From contig CM060893.1 of assembly GCA_030762935.1 (NCBI GenBank), positions 12,134,001 through 12,198,000 on the forward strand: a DNA stretch of 64,000 bases, given 5' to 3'. Made by a program: the position numbers and the translations under genes. This DNA is from Hymenopus coronatus. Its lineage: Eukaryota > Arthropoda > Insecta > Mantodea > Hymenopodidae. Below the pieces are notes generated by a model, which saw nothing but the letters and a program-made list of their open reading frames with translations, was not told the origin of the DNA and did not search any database. This document shows, in pieces, positions 11,719-23,307 of the stretch. Position 1 is the stretch's first letter. The number at the start of each line of letters is the position of its first letter.

Positions 11719-12540
11719 ACTTTCTCTATACGTACTATGTACATAGTGTATAGAGAAGGTATTGCACTCCACCAAAAAATTCGATACCGAGATTTCACCG
11801 GAAATATATGTTTTAGGGTCCCCTTTATCTAAAAAAAAGACATTTTCGGAAAAAGGTCCGTGTGTGTGTGTCCGTGTGCCTGTGAACACGATAACTCAAA
11901 AACGAAAAGTAGGTAAAATACCAAACTTGGTATTTAAGTTTTGTATCTTCCAGGGATGTGACACGAAGATTTTGGGAAAAATCCCCCTCCCACCAACTAC
12001 CCTTTACATGGAACTTTTTTCGAAAATTTTGATTTTCTCAAAAATGGCTCTAACGATTTTGATTAAAAGTTCGTATATTAAAGATATTTACATGACAAAT
12101 AAAATATATATCTTGAATTTTCTGGGAATAGCCTCTGAAGAGTAGTTTATTCTGGATGAATTTTACTGAATTTTGAATAACTGCTAAACCGTAATAGATG
12201 GATAAAACCTTACTACACAAAAAATGCAGAACACGTTAAAACACACAATTTATGTTATATACATTTTTTTCGTGGAGTTCGTCGTTTTTGAGACATTCCT
12301 TATTTTTGGTTTCTGCTATGAAAAACATACATTTCTCATACAGGAATTTGTCATCTGCTGTCCATACAAACAAAGGAACTTCAGCGACATAGAAACCAGC
12401 TTTTGATTATCACTTTAACCTATGGTACTCCCTTTTTTCACCTCTACTTACAAGGAAGCAAGTAATATGGCTATTTCTGCTAATGTTTTACTGATTAGCA
12501 TGAAGTTAATAGAAGTATAAGCTTTTTAAGAATAATTTGT
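11719..12540 (-). mobile_element. HR element lacking its last ~45 bp
   Basis: Perfect-looking hairpin start (ACTTTCTCTATACG..CATAGTGTATAGAGAAGG) and full body to AAGCTTTTTAAGAATAATTTG. It then ends where unrelated sequence carrying the hAT insertion begins. Contains a 127-codon open frame in the repeat's recurring reading frame (see rejected list). Confidence 0.9.
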
Positions 12541-12550
12541 GTATTATAGC

Positions 12551-15427
12551 CAGCGGCGGCTGCTGTGTAGGAGCACAAGAGCACGTGAACCTCCAAAATG
12601 TCTTAGTGGATCTCCTTTTTCTCTTTCAGGAGACATTTAATAAAATGCGCTATCCGGTGCCACTTGTTTAAATATACCGCGCTCTGCTCTTCAGATTGAA
12701 CACAGCCGAGTATGTGGCAACAACGCTTGTAGCACAGGCCTCGTGTGCTAGCGTATTACTTAACGTTTAGCAGCTCTGCGCTTGCGGCCTTGGAATTTTA
12801 CAGCCAGAAATGAGCACATTGCAATCGTGCACTTTAGTTCTCATTAACATCACCAGGGTTCTGTTTACTATCGGGAGGTGCTGCTATCTTTGAGATTTAG
12901 CTGAAAATATCCGGAAATGCAACTGCATTTGATGAGGCGCTATTTTTCTTAATAATTTGCAGTTTATGCAAGAGCTTGTTTAAGACTAGCGTGTGCTGCA
13001 GTTTTACCAAGTTATTTCTGGTATAATGTGATTAACTTACTGTGACAATACTTAATGAATTAACAGGCGAGACTAGTTTGGATTTTCTAACATGTTTTAA
13101 ACATAGCTTATTATTCTAACAACAATGTTCTCTGTGTTGAGCAAGTGACCTCGTGGTTCTCAATTCTTGTGAGCCATGAATTTGGTGGACTCGATATTAA
13201 GAAGCCATGAAAAACCTTACATATGAGGAACAAATAGAAATAAAACGACTGGGACGTCCACTGCCCGATTTGGTAATTAAGCACGTGACAAAAACTCAAA
13301 AGCGGGACTATAGACGTACATTTAATAACAATGGCTTTGCGGTTGCAGTATCAGAAACTCGCCGTTTTGCTTTCCTTGTCTTATGTTTAGCTCCAATGCG
13401 ACGAGTAACTGGACAGGAGTAGATGTGCATCTCAGAGAAAAGATAAAAAAGCCTGAGAATTCACGTGCACATAAGAACGCATGTATTCGATTCTCCATGC
13501 TTGGTCGTGTGAATGTCAGCACTCAACTAGACAGCGCTTACAGGCTGTTGGTAAAGAGACACAACGAGCAAGTTAACAAAAATGGGTACATTCTCTCTAG
13601 GCTAATTGATTGCGTAAAATTTTGTGGAGCATTTGAACTAGCTCTACGCGGTCATGATCAGCGGGAGAATTCTGAAAATCCCGGGGTGTTTCGTGGGCTT
13701 GTTAATTTTGTAAGCTCTATTGACATAGCAATGCAAGAACACTTAGAAAATGCAACCGTGTTCAAAGGTACTTCAAAGACGGTGCAGAATGACTGCATGC
13801 TTGCAGTCTGCAGGGAAATTATATCAGAAAAATAAAGGTAGCTCATGGCCGATGAAACAACGGATGTGTCTACTCAGCAACAACTCGCTATTGTGTACAG
13901 ATACGAGATGCAAGGGTCGGCTGTTGAGCGTTTTGGGTTTTTTTTTTTCAATCCTGTTGCCCAAGATGCTGATGCTATATCTGGGGTAATAAACACTGCA
14001 TTGCTACAGCTTATAGGAGAGCAGGAACATAAATTAATAGGTCAATGTTACGATGGTGCAGCTGTTATGAGTGGCAGTGCAAGTGGAGTTCAGGCGAGAA
14101 TACGAGCTATGTACCCTCATGCATTTCATATACACTGTTACGCCCATCAATGCAATTTGGTTCTGCAGAAGGCTGCTGCCATAAACAGCTCATCCTGGAT
14201 TTCCTGCATTTTTTTCAAGATCTTGTCTAAGAACCAAAATACTTGACAGATTTGTGCAAAACAGAGTTCCGAGGCTAACAGCTACACGCTGGATTTGCAA
14301 CATTCGTTCAGTGAATGTCTCATCCAGTGTCTAGAGGAAATAAGTCAGCTTGATAATATTGATGACAAAACAAGACGTGAGTCAAGCGGCCTCTTAGCAG
14401 CTTTGGAGGATTCTGCATTCGCCTTCTGGTTGGAATTATTTCATAGAATAATGTCTCAGGCGGAGCTCTTATTTAAAGTACTGCAGCACAGACAAATCGA
14501 TACTGTAAAAGCTACTTAGATCGGTTCTCGTCTGCTGTGCAGGAAATTAGAGACACTACATTTAACAGATGTGAAGTTTCCGAAAATGGAAAGAGAAATA
14601 GGCAAGAAAATCGAGTGGCAGAAGGAAAGGAAGTGTGCGATGCGTTACCTAGTCACGTAAATGGCAGATTTTCATTTACCGATCATTTAGTGGCTTCGAG
14701 GCTAGTTGATGTCGCTTCTTTCCAGACATTCTCCGAAGATTTTCCAGATCTCGTCACCACGGTTGAAATCCACCCATGGTTGCTCAAGTCACTGTATAAC
14801 TGGCGCGATATGATGAACGCTGAAGGTGCATCATCTATGCTGCAGTTCATAACAGAAAAGAACCTCAACGAAGAAACCTTTCCGCAATTAACCGAGCTAC
14901 TGAAGAGTGTTATCACTACATCAGAACCAGAAAGATGCTTTTCCACATTGAAAAGAATTAAAACCTTTACAAGGAACACGATGGCTGAAGACCGACTCTC
15001 AGCATTGGCAATTGAGAAGAAACTGGTCAACAGCATAAAAGACTTTAATCACCGAGTGATAGAAAAGTTTGCACACTTGAAAAACAGGCGTGTGGAATTT
15101 CTGTACAAATAACTTTGGTTTCCATTGCATAATTCAAACAATGTAAATATCATTTATTGTAAATACCATTCCTCACATGAACTATATCAAAGGACTTTAC
15201 CCCTTCATCACCTCATATTGCTGTTAACTATCGGAGACTAAGAAATTCAACATCTTTACAATACTGGGTGAGTGACGATTTGTGTAACAAATTTATAATT
15301 CTTGTTTTTAGGCTCTATCATTGTTTCTAATATTACTGGATTTGGTGTTACGGTGACGGCGGCTATAGTAGTGGTCGTGGTGCTGATTTTGTGAACACCT
15401 ACACTTTTAATCCACGAGCCGCCACTG
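12551..15427 (+). mobile_element. hAT DNA transposon with TIRs and 8-bp target duplication
   Basis: The left end is CAGCGGCGGCTGCTG and the inverted right end reads CAGTGGCGGCTCGTGG, the CAG...CTG form of hAT TIRs. The immediate flanks are ATTATAGC (12543-12550) and ATCATAGC (15428-15435), 7 of 8 identical. That fits the 8-bp duplication known for hAT. Length is about 2.9 kb and it contains a decayed transposase gene. Confidence 0.88.
13207..15112 (+). pseudogene. hAT transposase pseudogene (ZMYM1-like, DUF4371 / hAT dimerisation type)
   Basis: Pieces in several frames line up with ZMYM1-like hAT transposases. The N-terminal part has EEQIEIKRLGRPLPDL. The central part has SQLDSAYR-like and CVKFCGAFELALRGHD, then NPGVFRGLVNF and VFKGTSKTVQND. 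Next come MADETTDVS, QCYDGAAVMSG and FHIHCYAHQCNLVL, then TATRWICNIRSV. The C-terminus carries the hAT dimerisation signature TSEPERCFSTLKRIKTF with NTMAEDRLSALA. Frame changes near 13400, 13835, 14220 and 14520 and several stops rule out a working protein. Such proteins cut and paste hAT DNA in the nucleus. The start is ill-defined because the 5' region is decayed. Confidence 0.85.
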
Positions 15428-15800
15428 ATCATAGCTAAATAATTGAGGTTCAGAAGATAGCTGATTATACTTAGAACGTGTGACTATGTATTGCAAGCAG
15501 TAACAGAGAAAAAGGTACATGAATTCACATGTTTTAAGACTAAGTTTTATCACTTTTCTGCTGAATGAAATACATTTTAAAGACCCAACCACATACGCTA
15601 TTAATGAAACGGCCACTGTCATGATTTATAGAATAATTCACAGAAATTGGGTACTTTAGGAGCAGTGGTAACTCAACTCACTTAAGGTGTAATTTCCGTA
15701 ACTTCAGACTACCTTGTCCCCTTAAAGCGCCAATGAAATGGCCAAGATTAGGCGATTTCAACCAATAGCGACCATCTGATACTGTCGAAAAATCTGATCG
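15428..15800. other. Spacer with old repeat fragment
   Basis: Right flank of the hAT element. At 15728-15800 it contains the diverged copy of the 10310-10400 repeat (AAAGCGCCAATGAAATGGCC..). No gene is recognised. Confidence 0.45.
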
Positions 15801-16435
15801 CAGATGTAGAGAAAGTCATGTGAATGGAACACAGATTTTTGTTCGTAGAATTAACCATTCTTAGATATTCCTTGTTATTGCTTTCAGTTTTAAAATACTT
15901 GAACTTTTCACATACGCGAATTTGCCAACTCCTGGCAATTTAAAGAAACGGATTTCATCCACTTGGCAACCAGCTTTTAAAAGAGTTGACTATCGTTTTA
16001 GTCTAGTGTAACCCATTACAACAAAGCTTTTCTGTTAATCTTTATTTCGATTACCATGAAGTAGATAGAAGAATAAGCTTTTTAACAAAAGTTTGCTACA
16101 GAGATGTAGAGAAAGTCATGTGAATGGAACAAAGATTTTTGTTCGTAGAATTAACCATTCTTAGATATTCCTTGTTATTGCTAAAATACTTAAACTTTTC
16201 ACATACGTGAATTTGCCAACTCCTGGCAATTTAAAGAAACGGATTTCATCCACTTGGCAACCAGCTTTTAAAAGAGTTGACTATCGTTTTAGTCTAGTGT
16301 AACCCATTACAAGAAAGCCTTTCTGTTAATCTTTATTTCGATTACCATGAAGTAGATAGAAGAATAAGCTTTTTAACAAAAGTTTGCTACAGAGATGTAG
16401 AGAAAGTCATGTGAATGTAACACAAGAGATTTTTC
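15801..16435 (-). repeat. Tandem array of HR distal ends (2 units of ~295 bp plus a tip)
   Basis: The terminal motif GATGTAGAGAAAGTCATGTGAATGGAACA occurs three times (15803, 16102, 16394). Between them lie two near-identical units of about 300 and 294 bp (15836-16135 and 16136-16429), each starting GTTCGTAGAATTAACC. The units are of sub-group B type (AGAAACGGATTTCATCCACTTGGC). They differ mainly by a small deletion near 16180, so the duplication is recent. No hairpin end is present in any unit. Confidence 0.85.
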
Positions 16436-16989
16436 TAAAAAAAATCGGACACAGAGGTACGTGGTAGAGAAAATAAAACACTATTGTGTCAACATTTGTC
16501 TAAATATTATAATCGTCTCAGGTTGCTTGTGATTAACCAACAGTATATAATGATAAGCACGGACGCAGTATTGGTGTATGCGGGTACAGCCAGATGTCGC
16601 GGGTGGCAGATGTACAAGTCGATGCTCGAATGTTTCAGCATGGCAGACGATGATGCTTGACCAGCCCCGCATCTAAGTGCTTCACGCTCTTTCGGTGTTC
16701 GCCCCCCGAGCCAATCTTGTCCACAGATGTGATCTTCGTTTACTTGCCAACAGATACGAATTTCATGAACACGTCAGTAAAACTAAACTAATATAAACAG
16801 AGAAACTTTGCGTATGTGTGGGAGGGGGGGGGGGGTAATCTTAAAAGCCATTAAAACGCTCTTCGACATTGAAACACTCACCCGGAAGTCCCGGGTTCGA
16901 TTCCCGGCTGAGGTGGGGAATGTTTCTTTAGACAGAATTATTCCATATCCCCCACAGAGTCTGCAAGTATGTATGTGAGAGTGAACGTA

Positions 16990-17043
<54 letters not shown>

Positions 17044-17179
17044 AGAGGAAAATAAAAATATTTAAACTAAACGTAAAAGAACTTACAGACAACGAGATGT
17101 TTCAAGTGCAAAGCCCCCGATATGCCCTTAAATGCTAAAGGGGGCTATATAAATGAAACAATAAAACAAAACAGAAAAA
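16436..17179. other. Spacer with tRNA-like B-box and microsatellite
   Basis: A remnant GTACGTGGTAGAGAAAATAAA at 16456-16476 resembles an HR hairpin tip. CCCGGGTTCGATTCCCGG at 16890-16907 is a strong tRNA-type B-box context with no matching A-box or acceptor stem, so it is probably a SINE fragment. (GT)n followed by (GA)n lies at 16990-17040. No gene is recognised. Confidence 0.5.
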
Positions 17180-18056
17180 TCTGATGTGTACCATTCACAT
17201 GCCTTTCTCTACATCCCTGCACCAAATTATTCTTAAAAACCTTATACATCTATTAACTTCATGCTAATCAGTAAAACATTAGCAGAAATAGCCATATTAT
17301 TGCTTCCTTGTAAGTAAAGGTGAAATAAGGGAGTACCATAGGTTAAAGTGATAATCAAAAGCTGGTTGCTATGTCACTGAAGTTCCTTTGTTTGTATGGA
17401 TAGGAGTTGACAAATTCCTGTATGAGAAATGTATGTTTTTCATAGCAGAAACCAAAAATAAGGAATGTCACAAAAACGACGAACTCCACGAAAAAAACGT
17501 ATATAACATAAATTGTGTGTTTTAACGTGCTCTGCATTTTTCATGCAGTAAGTTTTTGTCCATCTCTTACGGTTTAGCAGTTAGTCAAAATTCCGTAAAA
17601 TTCATCCGGAATAAAGTAGTCTTCAGAGGCTATTCCCAGAAAATTCAAGATATACATTTTATTTGTCATGTAAATATCTTTAATATACGAAATTTTAATC
17701 AAAATCGTTACAGCTATTTTTAAGAAAATCAACATTTTCGAAAAAGTTCCATGTTTTGGGTAGCTTGGGATGCGGGGATTTTTTTTTCTCAAAATCTTCG
17801 TGTCGCATCCCTGGAAGATACTAAACTTAAATACCAAGTTTGGTATTTTACCGACAAGTTTGGAGTTATCGTGTTCACAGACACACGGACACACACATAA
17901 GCGGACCTGTTTGTGAAAATGGTTTTTTTGGTTTGTTTTTTTTGGGATATTGGGGACCCTAAAACATAAATTTCCCGTGAAATCTCGGTATGGAATTTTT
18001 GGGTGGAGTGCAATACCTTCTCTATACACTATGTACATAGTGCGTATAGAGAAAGT
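17180..18056 (+). mobile_element. HR element, complete
   Basis: TCTGATGTGTACC start and full hairpin end TACACTATGTACATAGTGCG then TATAGAGAAAGT. AAAAA on both sides. It is followed directly by a minus-strand HR fragment, an arrangement repeated at 18251-19225. Confidence 0.92.
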
Positions 18057-18175
18057 AAAAACGAAAATTGGTTAAACACCAAACTTGCTATATATCTTCC
18101 AAGGATGCGATATGAAGTGTTTAACAAAGTTCCCCCGCCCAAAACTAGCCTTTATATACAAAATTAAATATTTAA
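18057..18175 (-). mobile_element. HR fragment (diverged)
   Basis: ACGAAAATTGGTTAAACACCAAACTTGC, then CTTCCAAGGATGCGATATGAAG and a CCCCCGCCC block match the middle of the repeat with many substitutions. It begins exactly at the end of the previous + copy. Confidence 0.75.
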
Positions 18176-18190
18176 TTTAAAAAAAAAAAA

Positions 18191-18250
18191 ACTTAAGTGT
18201 TCCATTCACATGATCTCCTTTACATCTCTATAACAAATTATTTTTAAAAA
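18191..18250 (+). mobile_element. HR 5' tip fragment
   Basis: TTAAGTGTTCCATTCACATGATCTCC and AACAAATTATTTTTAAAAA represent the first 60 bp of a + HR element. It is interrupted in its own A-run by the next + copy. Confidence 0.7.
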
Positions 18251-19136
18251 TCTGAAGTGTTACACTAACATGACTTTCTCTAGCTAATCTACAAACTTGT
18301 TTCAAAAGATAATTCTTCTTTCAACACCGTGCTAATCGAGATAAACATTAGCAGAATGTTATTACTTAATTCCTTATCAGTAGAACGGAACTAAGGGAAT
18401 GCAGTATGCTAAAGTGATAGTCAAATGTTTTAAAAGGCTGTCGTTATGCTATCGTCATTGCAAATCGCTTCTTTGCTTGACCAGGAGTAGAACAAAAGAA
18501 AAGCGGATACTTAAGTCTGAGAAAAGTATAAGTACTTCACAATTGAAACTAATAACAAGAAATACCTCGAAAACGGTAAGCTTCATGAAAAAAATGCATA
18601 TAACATAAATTGTGTGTTTTAAAGTGGTCTACATTTTTCATGTAGTAAGTTTTTGTCCATCTCTTACGGTGTAGCAGTTATGCAAAATTCCGTAAAATGC
18701 ATCCAGAATAAAGTACAATTCAGAGGCTATTCCCAAAAAATTCGAGATATACATTTTATTTGTCAGATAAATATCTTTAATATACATTTTAATCAAAATC
18801 TTTAAGAGTTATTTTTGAGAAAATCAAAATTTTCGAAAAAAAATTCCATGTAAAGGATAGCTCGGAGTGGGGGGATTTTTCTCAAAATCTTCGTGTCGCA
18901 TCCCTGGAAGGCATTAAACTTAAATACCAAGTTTGGTATTTTACCGACTTTTCGTTTTTGAGTTATCGTGTTCACGGACACATACACATGGACCTTTTTC
19001 TGAAAATGTTTTTTTTTTTTTTTTGGATACAGGGGATCCTAAAACATATATTTCGGGTGAAATCTCGGTATCGATTTTTTGGGTGGAGTGCAACACCTTC
19101 TCTATACACTATGTACATAGTACAAATAGAGAAAGT
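18251..19136 (+). mobile_element. HR element, complete, sub-group B
   Basis: Starts TCTGAAGTGTTACACTAAC and contains the sub-group B block (TTTTAAAAGGCTGTCG, CTTGACCAGGAGTAGAAC). It ends with a hairpin whose right arm is altered (TAGTACAAATAGAGAAAGT). Inserted in an A-run of another + HR tip. Confidence 0.9.
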
Positions 19137-19225
19137 AACGAAAAGTTGGTTAAATACCAAACCTGCTATTTAAATGCAACATGAAGTATTTAAGAAAATC
19201 CCCCCACCCAAAATTAAAAGTAATC
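19137..19225 (-). mobile_element. HR fragment (diverged)
   Basis: AACGAAAAGTTGGTTAAATACC then a CCCCCCACCC block. Same segment and same junction as 18057-18175, with an internal deletion. Confidence 0.65.
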
Positions 19226-19320
19226 GGTCAAATTGGTGGCCACCGTATTATGCGTCCTCTCGAATATTTATTAGCGAATATACACTAGAATGGACTCTTG
19301 AAATTAATTTGATATTTTAG

Positions 19321-19583
19321 GTTATAATTATCCCTTTAATAAATGTTTATGGAGGAGATGTCAATATTGTGCACTTGTTCCTGCCAATAGGGAAAAGGAA
19401 GAGATACGCTCTCATATGAGAAAGTGTTCTACTCTAGCTCTCCTCTGGAAATATTTGGAGAGCACACCTGCAAACCAAAAAGCTCAAGACTTCTACAATT
19501 ATTTTGTTGATAACGTGTACATACCGAGAGAAATGTGGAACTGCAGTGGAATTGGTTGCACCAATAACATCTCAGAAGTGTGA
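19321..19583 (+). CDS. Candidate exon or small CDS with a C-x2-C...H-x4-C finger-like motif
   Basis: One frame stays open from GTTATAATTATCCC to a TGA at 19581. It reads NKCLWRRCQYCALVP, then EEIRSHMRKCSTLALLWKYL, and on to PREMWNCSGIGCTNNISEV. The C-x2-C and H-x4-C spacing looks like a small zinc finger. The frame begins directly behind TTTGATATTTTAG, a plausible splice acceptor, and has no ATG at its start, which suggests an internal exon or transposon fragment. It lies in one of the few stretches between HR copies. I do not recognise the family; it could also be chance or part of a decayed mobile element. Confidence 0.3.
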
Positions 19584-19683
19584 CTCAAACGATAAACAGA
19601 TCAATTTCAGACGGGGTTATCTTTCCTGTCATCTCGCTTTTGTTAACTGCTGGGCTTGCGAAGCGAATCGAATTTCATTTTTT

Positions 19684-20419
19684 ATTTTCTCTACACGTAC
19701 TATGTACATAGTCTATAGAGAAGGTATTGCACTTCAAGCAAAAATTCGATACCGAGATTTCACCACAAATATATGTTTTAAGAGTCCCCTGTATCCAAAA
19801 AAAAAGTATTTTCAGAACAAGGTCCGTGTGTGTGTGTGTGTCCTGGGATGCGACACGAAGATTTTGAGAAAAATACACGCACCCCAAACTACCCTTTACA
19901 TGGAATTTTTGATTTTCTCAAAAATGGCTCTAACGATTTTGATTAAAATTTCGTATATTAAACATATTTACCTGACAAATAAAATGTGTATCTTGAATTT
20001 TCTGGGAATAGTCTCTGAACACTACTTTATTCTGGAGGAATTTTAATGAATTTTGCATAACTGCTGAACCGTAAGAGATGGACAAAAACTTGCCCCACAA
20101 AAAAAGTATATCACGATGAAACACACAATTTATATCATATACATTTTTTTCGTGGAGTTGGTCATTTTTGAGATATTCCTTGTTATTGGTTTCAGCTTTA
20201 AAAAAACTAACCTTTCTCATACAGGAATTTGTCAACTCCTGTCCATACAAATAAAGGAACATCAGTCACTTAGCAACCAGTTTTTGGCTTTCACTTTAAC
20301 CTATTGTACTCTATTATTTCGCTTCTACTCACAAGGAAGGAAGCAATATGATTATTTCTGCTCACTTTTTTTACGATTAGCATAAAGTAAATAGAAGCAT
20401 GAGTAATGAGATAATTTTT
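19684..20419 (-). mobile_element. HR element, end replaced by another HR copy
   Basis: Hairpin start ATTTTCTCTACACG..CATAGTCTATAGAGAAGG, short GT tract at 19825-19841, body to AGCATAAAGTAAATAGAAGC. The last about 60 bp are missing, and a second minus HR begins after ATAATTTTT. Confidence 0.85.
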
Positions 20420-20554
20420 ACTTTCTCCGTACGCACTATGTACATAGTGTAAAGAGAAAGTATTGCACTCCACCAAAAATTCGATACCGAGATTTCACCG
20501 GAAATATATGTTTTAGGGTCCCCAATATCCAAAAAAAACATTTTCACAAAAAGG

Positions 20555-20596
<42 letters not shown>

Positions 20597-21299
20597 TGTG
20601 TGTGAACACGATAACTCAAAAACGAAAAGTAGGTAAAATACCAAACTTGGTATTTAAGTTTAGTATCTTCCAGGGATGCGACACGAAGATTTTGAGAAAA
20701 ATCCCATCACCAACTACCCTTTACATGGAACTTTTTTCGAAAATTTTGATTTTCTCAAAAATGGCTCTAACGATTTTGATTAAAATTTCGGATATTAAAC
20801 ATATTTACCTGACAAATGAAATGTATATCTTGAATTTTCTGGGAATAGCCTCTGAAGAGTAGTTTATTCTGGATGCATTTTACTAAATTTTGAATAACTG
20901 CTAAACCGTAAGAGACGGACGAAAACTTACTACACAAAAAATGTAGAGCACATTAAAACACACAATTTATGTTACATACTTTTTTTCGTGGAGTTCGTCG
21001 TTTTTGTGACATTCCTTATTTTTGGTTTCTGCTATGAAAAACGTATACTTTTCTCGTACTGGAACTTGTCAACTCCTATCCATATAAACAAAGGAACTTC
21101 ATCGACATAGCAACCAGCTTTTAACTATCACTTTAACCTACGGTTGTCCCTTATTTTGCTTCTGCTTACAAGGATGCGAGTAATAAGACTATTTCTGCTA
21201 ATTTTTTCTGATTAGCATAAAGTAAATAGAAGTATAGGCTTTTTAAGAATTATTTGTTGCATGGATATGGAGAAAGTCATGTGAATAGTACACATCAGA
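20420..21299 (-). mobile_element. HR element, complete, long GT tract
   Basis: Starts ACTTTCTCCGTACG, (GT)n of about 45 bp at 20557-20602, ends GTGAATAGTACACATCAGA. TTTTT on both sides. Confidence 0.92.
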
Positions 21300-21411
21300 T
21301 TTTTGCTAATGTTTTCTCGATTAGCATGAAGTCGAGAGAAGAACAGACTTTTGTAAGAATGCTTTGTTACAGAATATGTTGAACGAACTCACGTGAATGG
21401 AGTTCAGATCT
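21300..21411 (-). mobile_element. HR distal-end fragment, sub-group B
   Basis: GCTAATGTTTTCTCGATTAGC, then a diverged GTAAGAATGCTTTGTTACAG and CACGTGAATGGAGTTCAGA. A third HR end directly behind 21299, again producing adjacent ends in tandem. Confidence 0.65.
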
Positions 21412-21517
21412 TTTATGTCATTAAGCAATTTCGAGATACTTGATTCGTTTTGCTTCAATTGTCCAATACTCGCAGATTTATGGAGTTTTAAAGCCAGTTA
21501 AGAGATGCCAGTTTTTT

Positions 21518-22538
21518 ACTTTCTCTATACGCACTATGTACATAGTCTATAGAGAAGGTATTGCACTCCATCCAAAAATTCGATACCGAGATTTCACCGG
21601 AAATATATGTTTTAGGGTCCCCTTTATCTAAAAAAATCTGATGTGTACCATTCACATGACTTTCTCCATATCCCTGCAACAAATAATTCTTAAAAAGCTT
21701 ATACTTCTATTTACTTTATGCTAATCAGAAAAAAATAGCAGAAATAGTCTAATTACTCGCTTCCTCGTAAGTAGAAGCGAAATAAGGGGCAACCGTAGGT
21801 TAAAGTGATAGTCAAAAGCTGGTTGCTATGTCAGTGAAGTTCCTTTGTTTATATGGATAGGAGTTGACAAGTTCCTGTATGAGAAAAGTATACGTTTTTC
21901 ATAGCAGAAACCAAAAATAAGGAATGTCACAAAAACGACGAACTCCACGAAAAAAATGTATGTAACATAAATTGCGTGTTTTAAAGTGCTCTACATTTTT
22001 TGTGTAGTATGTTTTTGTCCATCTCTTACGGTTTAGCAGTTATTCAAAATTTAGTAAAATTCATACAGAATAAACTACTCTTCAGAGGCTATTCCCAGAA
22101 AATTCAAGATATACATTTTATTTGTCAGGTAAATATGTTTAATATACGAAATTTTAATCAAAATCGTTAGAGCCATTTTTGAGAAAATCAAAATTTTCGT
22201 AAAAAGTTCCATGTAAAGGGTAGTTGGGGGTGGGGGGATTTTTCTCAAAATCTTCGTGTCGCATCCCTGGAAGACACTAAACTTAAATACCAAGTTTGGT
22301 ATTTTACCGACTTTTCGTTTTTGAGTTATCGTGTTCACAGACACACGGACTCACGGACGCACACACACACACACGGACCTTTTTCTGAAAATGCTTTTTT
22401 TGGATATTGGGGACCGTAAAGCATATATTTCCGGTGAAATCTCGGTATCGAATTTTTGGTGGAGTGCAATACTTTCTCTATACACTATGTACATAGTGCG
22501 TATGGAGAAAGTAAAAAAGCATTTTCGGACAAAGGTAC

Positions 22539-22584
<46 letters not shown>

Positions 22585-23307
22585 GTGTGTCAGTGTGACC
22601 GTGTGTCTTTGAACACGATAACTCAAAAACGAAAAGTCGGTAAAATGCCAAACTTGGTATTTAAGTTTAGTATGTTCCAAGGATGCGACACGAAGATTTT
22701 GAGAAAAATCCCCCCAACCCAAACTACCCTTTACATGGAACTTTTTTCGTAAATTTTGTTTTTCTCAAAAATGGCTCTAACGATTTTCATTAAAATTTCG
22801 TATATTAAACATATTTACCTGACAAATAAAATGTATATCTTGAATTTTCTAGGAATAGCCTCTGAAGAGTAGTTTATTCTGGATGAATTTTACGGCATTT
22901 TGAATAACTGCTAAACCGTAAGTGATGGACAAAAACTTGCCACACAAAAAATGTATATCACGATGAAACACACAATTTATGTCATATACATTTTTTCGTG
23001 GAGTTGGTCATTTTTGAGATATTCCTTGTTATTGATTTCAGCTTTAAAAAAGTAACCTTTCTCATACAGGAATTTGTCAACTGCTGTCCATACAAACAGA
23101 GGAACTTCAGTCACATAGCAACCAGCTTTTGGCTATCACTTTAACCTATGGTACTCCATTATTTCGCTTCTACTCACAAGGAAGCAAGTAATAAGACTAT
23201 TTGTGCTAATTTTTTCTCGATTAGCATGAAGTAAATAGAAGTATAAGCTTTTTAAGAATAATTTGTTGCAGAGATGTAGAGAAAGTCATGTGAATGTTAC
23301 ACATAAT
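21518..23307 (-). mobile_element. HR element interrupted by a + HR element
   Basis: Hairpin end and core at 21518-21636 stop in the A-run after TTTATCT. The copy resumes at 22513 with AAAAAAGCATTTTCGG, a GC then GT tract (22540-22583), and runs to GAATGTTACACATAATA. The insertion point is the same A-run used at 7287/8164. Confidence 0.9.
21637..22512 (+). mobile_element. HR element, complete, nested
   Basis: TCTGATGTGTACC start and a full palindromic end (TACACTATGTACATAGTGCG, then TATGGAGAAAGT). Seven A on the left and six on the right, against 7-8 in total in uninterrupted copies. Confidence 0.92.

Noticed and set aside
11762..12145. Recurring open frame of 60-150 codons in HR copies (contains KIPNLVFKF, QGCDTKILRKIP, ILIKISYIKDIYLTNKM)
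   Set aside because: It appears in many copies (also 9666, 17574, 20560, 22075, 40656, 51169), but it starts in the hairpin, runs through the variable GT tract and shows amino-acid changes and frameshifts freely between copies. No known domain. Conservation is explained by recent amplification of the DNA.
13383..13835. Intact hAT transposase gene
   Set aside because: The 150-codon piece is only one segment; neighbouring segments lie in other frames with stops, so the gene is a pseudogene.
16890..16907. Functional tRNA gene
   Set aside because: Only the B-box/T-arm is good. No acceptor stem pairing or A-box at the right distance. The same holds for 23980, 37211, 39225, 41615, 46590, 52290, 53260 and 61310, which look like SINE heads or remnants.
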